A stretch of DNA of 64,000 nucleotides from CBDANZ01 sp965197865 (GCA_965197865.1 CBDANZ010000005.1:806001-870000), one strand, 5' to 3'. Shown: positions 33,766 to 43,001, counted from the first letter of the stretch. Numbers and translations: made by a program. Notes: generated from the letters alone by a model not told the origin.

Positions 33766-35073
33766 ATGACTGCCGAAGAAATGGTGGCGCTGTCGAAGCG
33801 GCACACGATCTTTGAGTGGTCGGCGCAGGCGGACGTGGATCCGATCCCCGTGGCGTGCGCCAAGGGTGTGTATTTCTGGACGCCAGACGGGAAGCGGTAC
33901 CTCGACTTCAACAGCCAGTTGATGTGCGTGAACATCGGCCACGCCGACCCACGCGTCATAAAGGCGATCCACAATCAGGCGGCGACGCTCGCGTACGCGG
34001 ACCCCGGCATGGCCACCGAGCCGCGGGCGAGGCTCGGCGCCAGGCTGGCCGCCATCGCTCCGGGCGACATTGACACGTTCTACTTCACCAATGGCGGGGC
34101 CGACGCCAACGAAATCGCAATCAAGATCGCCCGCCTGTATACCGGGCGACAGAAGATCCTCGCTCGCTATCGTTCGTACCACGGCGGGACGGCCGGCGCG
34201 ATCTCCCTGACGGGCGATCCGCGGCGCTGGACGGTCGAGCCGGGCATACCGGGCGTCGTGCGTGTCCCCCACCCCTACCACGGAATCGACCGCGAGTCGG
34301 ACTCGGCGGAGCGCGCGCTTGAGGCGCTCGAGGAGATCATCGAGCTCGAAGGCTCGAAGACCATTGCAGCCTTTATTCTCGAGCCGGTTACTGGCACCAA
34401 CGGTCTGCTGGTCCCGCCCACCGGGTATCTGGAAGGCGTTCGCGAGCTGTGCACGAAGTACAACATCGTGATGATTTGCGACGAGGTGATGTCGGGCTTT
34501 GGGCGAACTGGCGAGTGGTTCGCGGTCGATCACTGGAAGGTCGTGCCCGACCTCCTCACGATGGCGAAGGGTCTCACGAGCGCCTACGTCCCGCTCGGCG
34601 CGGTCGGCATCCGGCGCCCAATTGCGGATTACTTCCAGGATCACATATTCCCGGGGGGGCTCACCACCAACAGCCACCCGCTGGCCTGTGCGGCGGCACT
34701 GGCGACGATCCAGGTCTATGAGGACGATTGCCTCATCAAGAATGCCAGGCGAATGGGTGTCCTGCTGAAGGAGTTGCTGGCAGATCTGCAGGTGCGGCAT
34801 CCGTCGGTTGGCGCCGTGCGATCGATCGGGCTCTTCGGGCTCGTGGAGCTCGTTCGCGATCGCCGCATGCGCGAGCCGATGGCGCCGTTCAATGGGACGT
34901 CGCCGGAGATGACCGCGCTCGGCAAATTGTTCCGTCGGGAAGGCCTCTACACTTTCTTGCGATGGAACACCTTCTTCACCAACCCGCCACTGTGCATCAC
35001 CGAAGGCGAGCTCCGCGACGGCTTCGCCATCATCAACCGCTCGCTGGAGATCACGGACCGGTCGGCGTGGTAG
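33766..35073 (+). CDS. Class III PLP-dependent aminotransferase
   Basis: 435-residue fold-type I aminotransferase of the omega-transaminase group. Motifs are GVYFWTPDGKRYLDFNSQLM near the N terminus, FTNGGADANEIAIK, the pyridoxal-ring aspartate in MICDEVMSGFGRTGEW, the PLP lysine in LLTMAKGLTSAYVPLGA, and GGLTTNSHPLACAAAL. The overall pattern is close to taurine- or beta-alanine:pyruvate transaminases, but substrate cannot be set from sequence alone. A GGAGGAGG stretch lies at 33714-33721, too far upstream (about 45 bases) to serve this ATG. It is the last intact chromosomal gene before the accessory region. Confidence 0.85.
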   Translation: MTAEEMVALSKRHTIFEWSAQADVDPIPVACAKGVYFWTPDGKRYLDFNSQLMCVNIGHADPRVIKAIHNQAATLAYADPGMATEPRARLGARLAAIAPGDIDTFYFTNGGADANEIAIKIARLYTGRQKILARYRSYHGGTAGAISLTGDPRRWTVEPGIPGVVRVPHPYHGIDRESDSAERALEALEEIIELEGSKTIAAFILEPVTGTNGLLVPPTGYLEGVRELCTKYNIVMICDEVMSGFGRTGEWFAVDHWKVVPDLLTMAKGLTSAYVPLGAVGIRRPIADYFQDHIFPGGLTTNSHPLACAAALATIQVYEDDCLIKNARRMGVLLKELLADLQVRHPSVGAVRSIGLFGLVELVRDRRMREPMAPFNGTSPEMTALGKLFRREGLYTFLRWNTFFTNPPLCITEGELRDGFAIINRSLEITDRSAW

Positions 35074-35084
35074 AAGCCATTTCG

Positions 35085-35285
35085 CCCTGTGTGGCGATCA
35101 TGGGGCTGCTCGATTGGATCGGGGTGGCGCCGTGACCCAGCATGCCGAAACCATTGGCGACAGTGATCCGGACGGACGACAGCATGCTCGCACGGTGCCG
35201 CTCGATGAGCCGCTGCACGGTCGGCGATTTGTGGGTCTTGACGTTGTCTAGCAGCCCGATATCGCCGCGGCAACCTTGCCGAAGG
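35085..35285 (-). pseudogene. Possible transposase scrap
   Basis: One minus-strand frame gives IGLLDNVKTHKSPTVQRLIE, resembling the DDE-transposase DN-x-x-THK motif of IS630-type elements, followed by sequence I cannot place. It is short and has no start. It may be a chance match; confidence is low. Confidence 0.25.
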
Positions 35286-35497
35286 ACATTGTCACGAGTG
35301 TCCGTTCCCTAGGAAGCCCCGAAGGAGAGCGGGTTGTCGCGGCGTATTGTTGACAGCGACTTCAGAAATGATTGTGTAGGGGAACCAATTGGGTGAAACG
35401 GACTATCCTGCGGACGAACAGGCCATCGTGGTGATGGGACGGCGCGCGGGCTCGAAGGAACGATCAATGGATAGAGCAACTTCACTGGTTCAATGGT

Positions 35498-35516
35498 GGT
35501 GAGGCAGGGATTCGAA
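35498..35516 (+). repeat. tRNA-3-prime-end-like attachment repeat, left copy
   Basis: The 19-bp sequence GGTGAGGCAGGGATTCGAA is identical to 41164-41182 in the same orientation, and weaker similarity continues for about 35 bases to the right. On the minus strand it reads as a T-loop and acceptor end (TTCGAATCCCT, CCTCACC, then ACCA), as expected for an integration site in a tRNA gene. No tRNA body is attached. Together with the other copy it brackets the integrase-bearing segment. Confidence 0.6.
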
Positions 35517-35841
35517 TCCTATAAGTGCATTTTTCTAGATTGGTGATGGCGCGTGACTGTGGCGATAAGGTTGGGACGAGAAACAGACCCTTTCTGTGAA
35601 TGGCATTGGCCAAGCGACTATGCGGCTAATATCAAGTGGTGCGGGGAAAGCAACGATTGTATCTGGCGCGATGTCGCAAGCAGGACTTCAGATTGATAGC
35701 ATGCATTTGGCTAGCAGTGACGGAAGCCAGTGGCCTGATCCTGACTTTCGCAGCTGGGAAGGCAGCTCTGGAAATATTCATGAGTTTGACTGGAGCAACT
35801 GACCCGCCGATGTGGCGGGCAGCGCATTACGAAGTCGTCCC

Positions 35842-35913
35842 CGCGATACGACCCTCGACCGGGACGTGGCGATCAAGGTGCTCTCCGATGTCTTTGCCAG
35901 CGATCCCGACCTG
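35842..35913 (+). pseudogene. Serine/threonine kinase relic
   Basis: One frame reads RDTTLDRDVAIKVLSDVF followed by ASDPDL, the N-lobe VAIK lysine region of Acidobacteria-type Ser/Thr kinases. Only about 25 residues remain; glycine loop and catalytic loop are absent. A gene fragment, not functional. Confidence 0.45.
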
Positions 35914-35981
35914 GTGATTTGGCGGACGATGCCACTTTCCACGAGAGTCAAGACACCAGCCGAACACAAGGAGCGGTAGCG

Positions 35982-36260
35982 ATGTGAAGATTTCTTATCG
36001 AAGTTTCTCATGAACCAGAAGTGCGAGCCTTCGCCCGAGTGGTTCACGTGTTTCTATCAAGTGGCTCCCATTTCCTAGCACAGGCAGACTGGGGATGTGA
36101 GGATGGCAACCACAACGCTTGGATGATCGTCGATGTGGATAGCAAGGAAGACGCGCGTACCATCGTGCCGCCTCCGTTTGGCGCGCAAGCACGAATCATC
36201 GGATTGAGCAAATTCACGATAGACGAGATCGAGGGCATCCTGTGCGGTCAGCGGCTTTGA
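35982..36260 (+). pseudogene. Small conserved-looking protein with a stop at codon 2
   Basis: The frame to TGA 36258-36260 encodes about 90 residues: RFLIEVSHEPEVRAF, then FLSSGSHFLAQADWGCEDG, AWMIVDVDSKEDA and GLSKFTIDEIEGIL, which look like a real small soluble protein. An ATG at 35982 with an AAGGAG ribosome-binding site is in frame, but the next codon is TGA; a CGA to TGA change would explain it. A GTG at 36021 could still give 79 residues. Family unknown to me; similar to small stress-type or DUF4242-like proteins at best. Confidence 0.5.
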
Positions 36261-36329
36261 AGGCGGCCTGCCGTGGTGATCGTCATCCCATCCAAGGCGC
36301 CGCCCAACCATAATCACTGCAGCGGACGC

Positions 36330-37819
36330 CTAACAGTCTGTGTTTAAACCCTGCGATTCACGCGGCGACGGGTAGCAGCTCAAAACAATGACGCGGCGAC
36401 GACCCCGGCGATCGATCAACGAATCTTGGTTCATGGTTCCCCCAGAGAGCGCCGAGGCGCGCCCATACGGCGATGAAGACAGCCAAGACGCCTGCGGCGC
36501 GGCCCTGCAAGCGCCGTGGCGTGCCGATGCCGAGGCACTGGCGCATCGCGAGCCCCAAGTTGAAGCCGCCGCCATGAATCAGTAGACGCTTCAAGATGTT
36601 GTCGTGTCCCCGCAAGTGCGTGCGTCGCATCCCGCCGGTCTCATAGAGGTGGGCAAACGATCGCTCGGCGAGTTCCGCCCGTCGCCGCCGCAAGCGTCGC
36701 CCGCGGGCGCCCCGGAGACGGCGGCGATTCCCATGGACGGGCGCGTACGCATCCGGCGCGTCGGACCAATCGCGCCGGCCACGGTCGGGTTCCGAAATGT
36801 ACGACCGCAGGCCCACCGCAGCCAGGTCTACCATCGTCTCGTTGCTGTGATAGCCCTTGTCCGCGACGATGTCCTCCAACCTCCCGCGCGCGTCGGTCGT
36901 CGCGTGCGCGGCTTCCACCTGTTCGGCCGCCGTGATCGCCGTCGTGACAAGCGTCCTCGTGTCGCCCTGATCGGCGCCCTGCACCGTCACCGCGACCAAC
37001 GCGCCGCTCTCCAGATCGATCGCATGCTCGGCTTTGTGCGCCAAGTGCGTCTGGCCGTCTTTCATTTTCGCGACCTTCGCGTCAGGATCACTGGGGCTGG
37101 TCCACTCGCTGTTCGAGGTTTTCTTCTTCCGCGTGCGATCAAACCGCGCCAAGACTTCGCGCGTCGGCGTCTTGATCCCCGAGGCGGCGGCGAGGCGGGT
37201 CAGATACGCCTGGTAGGCTTCCCCCGTGTCCCGGCGCACGATACTCCGCATGGCGGCGTTGGCCTCCAACGTCGTCGCGTCGATCGCGATCGTCCGGCCC
37301 TTCAACAGGCCGGCGGCCGCCAGGCGCTGCTGGACCCACGTGAACACCGCCCGGTGCGTCTCCACATCGATCACGCGGCGGGTGCGCGAAATCGTCGAGT
37401 GATCCGGGGCCGCCTCCTCCAGCCCGAGTCGCAGGAAGCTCCGCACCGCCAGCGAGTCCGCCGCACGCCATGCGATGCCGCGCTCCGAATCGATGCCTTC
37501 GAAGTACCCAACCAGCAACAAGCGGAAGTAGCGACCGGGCGCCAGACTCGGGCGGCCCAACACCGGCGCGTAGAAGGATCGACAGGCGTCTTCCACGAAG
37601 GTGTCGAAGCCGTCGGCATCCAGCAACGCATTCAAGCGCGTGTAGAACGGATGCCCAGGCGAGACCGGCAGATCCGACGCGGCAATCCACAACGGAGGTT
37701 GTTCGGGGTCGCGGGTGCCCATGGCCATGCGCCACAGTGTAAGGAGCGGGATCGATCCTGTCGATCCCCTCGCCAATAACAAGGGGCTGCTCGATCGACT
37801 TTCACCACGGGCTGCTAAG
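36330..37819 (-). mobile_element. IS1182/IS5-superfamily insertion sequence
   Basis: About 1.49 kb. The right end (GACTTTCACCACGGGCTGCTAAG, 37797-37819 on the plus strand) and left end (CTAACAGTCTGTGTTTAAAC, 36330-36349) are imperfect inverted repeats; both match the ends of the 166-bp MITE at 39428-39593. One transposase gene fills the element. No clean target duplication was found. The left end has drifted, so the copy may no longer be mobile. Confidence 0.75.
36358..37728 (-). CDS. DDE transposase (DUF772/IS1182-type)
   Basis: 456 residues from ATG 37728; a longer frame to 37833 runs through the inverted repeat and is not used. The DUF772 N-terminal domain is clear (HPFYTRLNALLDADGFD, GRYFRLLLVGYFEGI, DHSTISRTRR), followed by the catalytic Asp region TIAIDATTLEANAAM, LEDIVADKGYHSNETM and a C-terminal Glu region. 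The last ~60 residues after the LGLAMRQ motif are a plausible family ending. The frame is intact. Confidence 0.88.
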   Translation of the reverse strand: MAMGTRDPEQPPLWIAASDLPVSPGHPFYTRLNALLDADGFDTFVEDACRSFYAPVLGRPSLAPGRYFRLLLVGYFEGIDSERGIAWRAADSLAVRSFLRLGLEEAAPDHSTISRTRRVIDVETHRAVFTWVQQRLAAAGLLKGRTIAIDATTLEANAAMRSIVRRDTGEAYQAYLTRLAAASGIKTPTREVLARFDRTRKKKTSNSEWTSPSDPDAKVAKMKDGQTHLAHKAEHAIDLESGALVAVTVQGADQGDTRTLVTTAITAAEQVEAAHATTDARGRLEDIVADKGYHSNETMVDLAAVGLRSYISEPDRGRRDWSDAPDAYAPVHGNRRRLRGARGRRLRRRRAELAERSFAHLYETGGMRRTHLRGHDNILKRLLIHGGGFNLGLAMRQCLGIGTPRRLQGRAAGVLAVFIAVWARLGALWGNHEPRFVDRSPGSSPRHCFELLPVAA

Positions 37820-38199
37820 AGCGCCACTGACACTCTGGCCGTTACCCCGCGATAAACGCCGTAGGGATTACCGATCGCGGAGATCCCAGGAATCGTTCCA
37901 CACTTGGCGACTTATCAGGAGTGATGAGCAACCGCCGGCGCTGAGACCGGACGGTCGTCTCGATCAGCGCTCTGAAGACAGCCCTGCGGTCCTGACCGCG
38001 TGTGAACCAACCGTTTCTCAGCCGTCAGCGACCAGCCACTGGTAAGAGAGGGCCTGGCCCTTGCCCAGGCCCTCAAGCCGGGAGCCTCCGACGCGCCTCG
38101 AAAGGGGCTTGATGACATCAGCGGTTTGAGCAGAGACGTGAACACAGATTTTACCTGTGCGAAACTGGCCTGAAACGTTTGCGAGGTAGTGTATATCGC
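37820..38199. other. Intergenic stretch with a hairpin
   Basis: 380 bases between the insertion sequence and the porin gene with no credible gene. A GC-rich hairpin (AGGGCCTGG/CCAGGCCCT, about 38049-38073) is the only structure seen; it is not followed by a T-run. The porin promoter presumably lies here, but no convincing -35/-10 pair stands out. Confidence 0.35.
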
Positions 38200-39402
38200 A
38201 TGAACCTGAACGACTCATTATTCAGGCGCCCACGCAATTCGCGCCAACGTCATCTTCCGTTTCCGTACGGAGTGGTGCAACTGCTGCTGATTATCGGCCT
38301 TTGCCTGGTAGGGACGACCGGCCACGCGCAGACGTCTGGGTCTGAGGCAAAACCGTGGTGGGAACGGACGACCTTCAGCGGGGATTTCCGCTCCCGCTAC
38401 GAGGGGTTCCACCAGGGGGAGCGCACACCCCGCCATCGCGGGCGGATGCGCCTCCGCCTGCGGCTTGATACTGAGCTCAACGACGACACCCACTTCCAGC
38501 TGCGCGTCACGAGCGGCGACCCGGGCACGCCGGTCTCCACCAACCAGACCTTCACCGAGTTCTTTCTCCCTAAGTCCTTCAACCTCGACCGCGCCTTCCT
38601 CACCTACAACCCCGGGGCGGCCGCGGCGCTCACGCTCGGGGCCGGCAAGTTCGCCTTCCCGCTCACCCGAACCCAGATGGTCTGGGATGACGACCTCAAC
38701 TGGGAGGGTGGTTACCAGCAAGTCGCCTGGGATGTCGGCTCGCGCGTGGCCGTGCAACTGGTCGCGGTGCAGACGACCATCAATGAGGTTAAAGTCGACA
38801 AGAACGCCGTCATGGTGGCCGGGTACGGCCAAGTGCGCGTCGACTTCGGTGCGCACGCCTTAGCCTTCTCAGTCGCCGATTACGGTTTCGGCCAGGTTGA
38901 CCAAGTGGCCATCGCCAGCGCCACTGGGCCACTCAAGAGCAACAACACGAATCGGCTGGCGCGTAACCCGGCCGGCGAGGTCGAAGGGTTTGTCTCCGAC
39001 TTCAATCTTGTCGATGTCATCGGGGAGGTGACCTTCGCGACCCGCCGGCCGGCCTATCCACTCCGGCTCCTGGCCGACTGGGTCACCAACACGCGCGCCG
39101 CGGTAGACGAGGACACGGGGCTCTGGCTTGAGGCGGCCTATGGTCGGGCGACGCAGCCGAAGACTTACGCGGCAGGTTACACCTTCGGGCGCATTGAGCA
39201 GGACGCGGTGCTCTCGCCGTTCATGTTCAGCGACATCACCGGGAGCAATCTCTGGTTGCACATGGTGGAGGCCTCCTACGTGCCGCTGCCGCGCCTGAAC
39301 CTAGATCTCACCTTGCACTTTACGAAGCGGCTGGTGGTCCCCGCCGACGTGTCGAACCCCTGGCTCTTGCGCACGCACATCGCCGTTCGGGTAGGGTTCT
39401 AA
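38200..39402 (+). CDS. Outer-membrane porin-like beta-barrel protein
   Basis: 400 residues. After a long basic N terminus, a signal peptide (VVQLLLIIGLCLVGTTGHAQ) is followed by TTFSGDFRSRYEGFH and alternating beta strands, and the protein ends in a C-terminal Phe (HIAVRVGF), the BAM recognition pattern for outer-membrane barrels. It resembles putative porins of Bacteroidota and Acidobacteriota. The ATG at 38200 is chosen over an in-frame TTG at 38179. Substrate unknown. It is a cargo-like gene in the segment between the two tRNA-end repeats. Confidence 0.78.
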   Translation: MNLNDSLFRRPRNSRQRHLPFPYGVVQLLLIIGLCLVGTTGHAQTSGSEAKPWWERTTFSGDFRSRYEGFHQGERTPRHRGRMRLRLRLDTELNDDTHFQLRVTSGDPGTPVSTNQTFTEFFLPKSFNLDRAFLTYNPGAAAALTLGAGKFAFPLTRTQMVWDDDLNWEGGYQQVAWDVGSRVAVQLVAVQTTINEVKVDKNAVMVAGYGQVRVDFGAHALAFSVADYGFGQVDQVAIASATGPLKSNNTNRLARNPAGEVEGFVSDFNLVDVIGEVTFATRRPAYPLRLLADWVTNTRAAVDEDTGLWLEAAYGRATQPKTYAAGYTFGRIEQDAVLSPFMFSDITGSNLWLHMVEASYVPLPRLNLDLTLHFTKRLVVPADVSNPWLLRTHIAVRVGF

Positions 39403-39427
39403 ACCAAGTAGGATCGGGGGGCATGGG

Positions 39428-39593
39428 CTAACAGTCCGTGGTGAAAGTCCGTCTGCATTCGACGAGCGATGCATCCTCGTGGCCTGCGTTGATCCTCCAT
39501 CAAATACAGGCGGTATTCTCGGTCGTCGCGCCTTGCCCGCGAGGCGCCTCGCTCGTCTCGGTGCAGCGCCCGACTTTCACCACGGACTGCTAA
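39428..39593. mobile_element. 166-bp MITE related to the 36330-37819 insertion sequence
   Basis: The terminal inverted repeats (39428-39449 and 39572-39593) match at 20 of 22 positions around CAGTCCGTGGTGAAAGTC and are nearly the same as the right end of the insertion sequence 1.6 kb away. The 120-base interior has no reading frame and shows no similarity to the transposase. This is the structure of a nonautonomous element moved by that transposase. Confidence 0.8.
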
Positions 39594-39726
39594 GGTTGGG
39601 GCTGGCGGCTCGTGGGGTTGAGCGGCGTGGACTGGGAATTGGGACCTAAGAGCGCATAACAAAGCCTCTCCTGCACGCTCGACGATAAGCGAATCGACCC
39701 GTGGCGGCTCGATAACGTGGGCGGCT

Positions 39727-40023
39727 ATGGCCGCCGCGCTACTTTCAGATGCGTTGTGGGATCTTGTCGGACCGTTCTCGCCGATTCCACCCGTCCACTC
39801 GCCGGTTCGATTACACCGCCCACGGGAGCAACACAATGTTGCCGGTGACCTGACGCCAGACGAAGCAGCGGACCTCCTACGCACAACGCGCAAGGCCATC
39901 TACGTCAAGATCGAACGGCGACAGCTTCCTGGCGTGACCCGAATGAGCAAGCGGATTCTCATTCGGACGCAGCATCTGCTAGATTGGCTCCACCAAGAGT
40001 GCGCGTCATCGCTGCAGGAGTGA
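39727..40023 (+). CDS. Excisionase-like DNA-binding protein with transposase-like N terminus
   Basis: 98 residues. The C-terminal two thirds (LTPDEAADLLRTTRKAIYVK, then RMSKRILIRTQHLLDWLHQ) is a helix-turn-helix of the excisionase/MerR-like HTH_17 type. The first ~28 residues (LLSDALWDLVGPFSPIPPV) look like the start of an IS5-type transposase. There is no alternative start codon just before the helix-turn-helix part, so a chance fusion is likely. It precedes the integrase by six bases, as excisionases often do. Confidence 0.7.
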   Translation: MAAALLSDALWDLVGPFSPIPPVHSPVRLHRPREQHNVAGDLTPDEAADLLRTTRKAIYVKIERRQLPGVTRMSKRILIRTQHLLDWLHQECASSLQE

Positions 40024-40029
40024 ACAGCG

Positions 40030-41123
40030 ATGAGCGTCAGAGTAGTTCCTTACACGAATGGCGGCTTCGAGGTGGACATTCGCCTCCGGCTGCCGAACGG
40101 GTTGCGGCATCGAGCGCGGCGAGTTCTCTCGCATTCCTCGAAGTCGGCGGCTCAACGATGGGGTGCGGACCGTGAGCGATATCTCTTGCAGCACGGTCCT
40201 GCCCAACCACCGAAGGAGGTGCCTACCATCGAACAGTTCGCACCCAAGTTACTGGACGGATATGCGAGGCAAACCGTCAGAAGCCGAGCGGAATCGAGGC
40301 AAGAGAGACGATCATCCGCATGCATTTGGTTCCGTTGCTCGGCGCCAAGAGGTTGGATGCGATCAGCAATGAAGTCGTTCAGGGCCTGAAACACGCGCTC
40401 CAAGACAGAGCGCCGAGAACCGTCAACAACGTGCTGACCGTGCTGAACAAGCTACTGAAAACCTCCGTCGAATGGGCCGCAATAGACCGGGTACCCTGCA
40501 CGATCCGGCTGCTGCTGCTTCCCAACTCCTCAGCGGCCTTTCACGACTTCGACGAATACGAGCGGCTTGTTGCGGCGGCCAAGTCAGACCCTAACGCCTA
40601 TCTAATTATCCTCATGGGCAGCGAGGCTGGCCTTCGGTGCGGTGAAATGATGGCTCTCGAATGGTCCGACGTGGACCTCTCGAAGGGGCAATTGTGTGTT
40701 GAACGCTCGGAGTGGAAGGGTCACCTCACAATCCCGAAGGGCGGACGGTTGCGTTATATCCTGCTCACCACGCGGCTGACGACCGCACTCCGCGAGCACC
40801 GGCACCTGCGCAGCTCGCGTGTGCTCTGCGAGAGCGATGGCGCTCCGCTGAGCCGACAGCAGGTCCAGTACCGCGTCAAACGCGCCGCTCGGCGAGCGAA
40901 CGTCGAGGACGGTGTTCATGTCCTTCGTCACACGTCTTGCTCGCATCTCGCCATGTGTGGGGCACCAGGGCGGGCCACCCAAGAACTCGCGGGGCATAGT
41001 GAGTTGGGCACAACCCAACGCTATATGCACCTGAGTCCGATGGCGCTCGATGCGGCGATTCGGCTACTGGATCAGCGGCCCGTCCGTTCCGACTCGGGGA
41101 GACAGTGGGGAGACGGTCGCTGA
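40030..41123 (+). pseudogene. Tyrosine recombinase (phage-type integrase), frameshifted
   Basis: The N-terminal arm and SAM-like domain start at ATG 40030 (RVVPYTNGGFEVDIRLRLPN). At about 40268 the frame changes: the other frame continues ANRQKPSGIEARETIIRMHL and runs through the catalytic domain to 41123. The catalytic residues are all present: Arg in AGLRCGEMMALEW, Lys in IPKGGR, HVLRH, LAGHSE and the nucleophile Tyr in QRYMHLSP. One inserted or deleted base accounts for the break. A truncated catalytic piece could start at ATG 40320. The tRNA-like repeat lies 41 bases downstream. Confidence 0.85.
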
Positions 41124-41163
41124 GGCCACAGCGAAGGCCAGCGGTTAGAAGGACTTAACTGGC

Positions 41164-41182
41164 GGTGAGGCAGGGATTCGAA
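41164..41182 (+). repeat. tRNA-3-prime-end-like attachment repeat, right copy
   Basis: An exact 19-bp copy of 35498-35516, same orientation. On the minus strand it reads TTCGAATCCCTG, CCTCACC, then GCCA, i.e. T-loop, 3-prime acceptor strand and CCA. I could not find the matching GGTGAGG acceptor strand within the next 100 bases, so no full tRNA gene is present. Its place just after the integrase is typical of an attachment site. Confidence 0.6.
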
Positions 41183-41423
41183 CCCTAACGATGGATTTCT
41201 CTAACGCAGTGATGGGACACAACTTCTGGTCACAAGGGTTTATTTCCCTGTCGCTTACGGCCTACTTGTTCTCCTCTCTAGTCCCCGTGAGTCCTCAGGA
41301 GTAGACCCGAGTAGTGGAGAGATAGCGGAGTGGGCGTCGCAATAGCAACGGGCCCAGGGTCGTTGCAGGCGCGCTACCGACAGGCCGTTCATGCGGACGC
41401 CTCGCCGGCCGAATCGACAGCCG

Positions 41424-41640
41424 TCAGACTTTTTTGAGCAGCCGGTTGTCCAGAACCGTCTCCGCCCCCAGCAGCTTCAAGTGGGCATGCTCTGGCCGCA
41501 GATCGACGACGTCAGTCGACGTCGCCTCGCGCGTGGTGTCGCCCACGAGGCGCTTCTTCCCGGCCTCGAGAAACTTTGTACTCCAGCGTTGGCGCTTGAA
41601 ACACCGTAACGTATTCCAAGACAATGACTTGTAACTTTCC
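41424..41640 (-). pseudogene. IS3-family OrfA remnant
   Basis: The C-terminal part of the minus-strand frame reads RWSTKFLEAGKKRLVGDTT, then REATSTDVVDLRPEHAHLK and TVLDNRLLKK, the leucine-zipper end of an IS3 OrfA. The N-terminal helix-turn-helix is missing and OrfB is absent. The region 41183-41423 and 41640-41976 around it has no recognisable gene. Confidence 0.6.
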
Positions 41641-41976
41641 AATCGATCGCCTCCCCTCATCGTGTCCCTCGTTCTCAATCGAATGCCAGCGGGCCTAGAA
41701 CACCGTGTGTGGACGCCTCCGTACATGCAAGCGTTTTTCTTCGGATGGTTCGGGCATGCGGTCAGGTGCTATCGTGTGTCCGGCCTCATTGATTGCGGCT
41801 GTCACACGCCGCGGGCCTGTATGAAGATACGCGGGTCGAGTCCAAAATCGTCCATGTGTGCTCGAAGGCACTAGGTGTTCTTTCTGGCTTTCCCGACCCC
41901 GTCTCGGTGACCGTTTGCCCGTACCCTCCTCCGACCTGTTCGCATGCCCGACGGCGCCGCACCGGCTCCTGCCTGC

Positions 41977-43001
41977 TCAGGCGGTGACGGCCGACGCCCG
42001 GTAGTCTTCGTGCTTCGTCATCAGTGCCCAGGCGATGCGCGCCATCGGTTGGCCAGCGCCACCGCGACCAGCATGCGCGGCTTGTGCATCAGCATCTGGG
42101 CGAGCCAGGGGTCCTTCGTGGCGCCGTGCCACACGGCCCAGCGAAGTGTCGCCATCGCGCCGGCGACCAACAGCCGCCGGAGGTCGCGCTGACCCATCTT
42201 CGAGATCGTGCCGAGCTTCGGCTTCCCGCCGGTCGAGCGCTGCCAGGGAACCAAGCCCAACCACGCCGAGAAGTCCCGGCCGCGCCGGAAGCTCTCCATC
42301 GGCGGCGCGAAGGCCTGGGTCGCCATCGCCGAGAGCGGCCCGATGCCCGGGATGCTCATCAGCCGCACCGTCTGTTCGTCTTCGCACGCCTGCTCACGCA
42401 GTTCCTGCTCCAGCCCCGCGATCTTCTCGTCGAGCTCGGCGACCTGACCGAGCAACAGCGCACCCAGCTCCCGGACCGGGTCCGGCAGCCCCGAATCGGC
42501 ATCCTCAATCGCCGCTGCCAGCCGCCCCAGATGCGCCGGTCCCCGCGGTGCAATGACGCCGAACTCGGCCAAGTGTCCCCGCAGCGCGTTACTCGTCTGC
42601 GTGCGCTGACGCACCAGTAGCTCGCGCATGCGGAACAGCATGCCCCACGCCTGCTGCGCCTGCGTCTTCACCGCCACGAAGCGCATCGTCGGTCGCGAGG
42701 CCGCCTCGCAGATCGCTTCCGCGTCGGCCGCGGCGTTCTTCTGCCGTTTCACGAACGGCTTCACGTAGACCGGCGGGACCAGCTTCACCGCATGACCGAG
42801 CTGCCCGATCCGGCGGCCCCAGTGGTGGGCACTCGCGCATGCCTCCATCGCCACGACGCATCGCGGGTGCGACGCGACAAAGTCCAGCACCTTGTCCCGG
42901 CTCAGCTTCTTGCGAAAGGCAATCGACCCGTCTAGCCGTGCGCCGTGGAGCTGAAAACTGCGCTTCGCCAGATCGATCCCGATGATGGTAGCGTGCTCCA
43001 T
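41977..43001 (-). pseudogene. IS110-family transposase, frameshifted near its end
   Basis: 326 residues from ATG 43001 in one frame to a stop at 42021. The DEDD RuvC-like N-terminal domain (IIGIDLAKRSFQLHG, VVAMEACASAHHWGR) and the C-terminal transposase_20 domain (MSIPGIGPLSAMAT, FSAWLGLVPWQRSTGGKPKLG) are intact. The normal end, ARIAWALMTKHEDYRASAVT, is found in another frame after one missing base at about 42047, giving an expected stop at 41977. The lost tail is short. IS110 enzymes use a bridge RNA and lack terminal inverted repeats. Confidence 0.85.

Noticed and set aside
35985..35987. TGA as selenocysteine at codon 2 of the small gene
   Set aside because: No SECIS-like hairpin was seen after the codon, the position is at the very N terminus, and TGA is a common stop in the window.
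41164..41260. A tRNA gene on the minus strand at the integrase end
   Set aside because: Only the T-loop and 3-prime acceptor strand with CCA are present; no anticodon arm or matching 5-prime acceptor strand was found within 100 bases. The same holds for the left copy at 35498.
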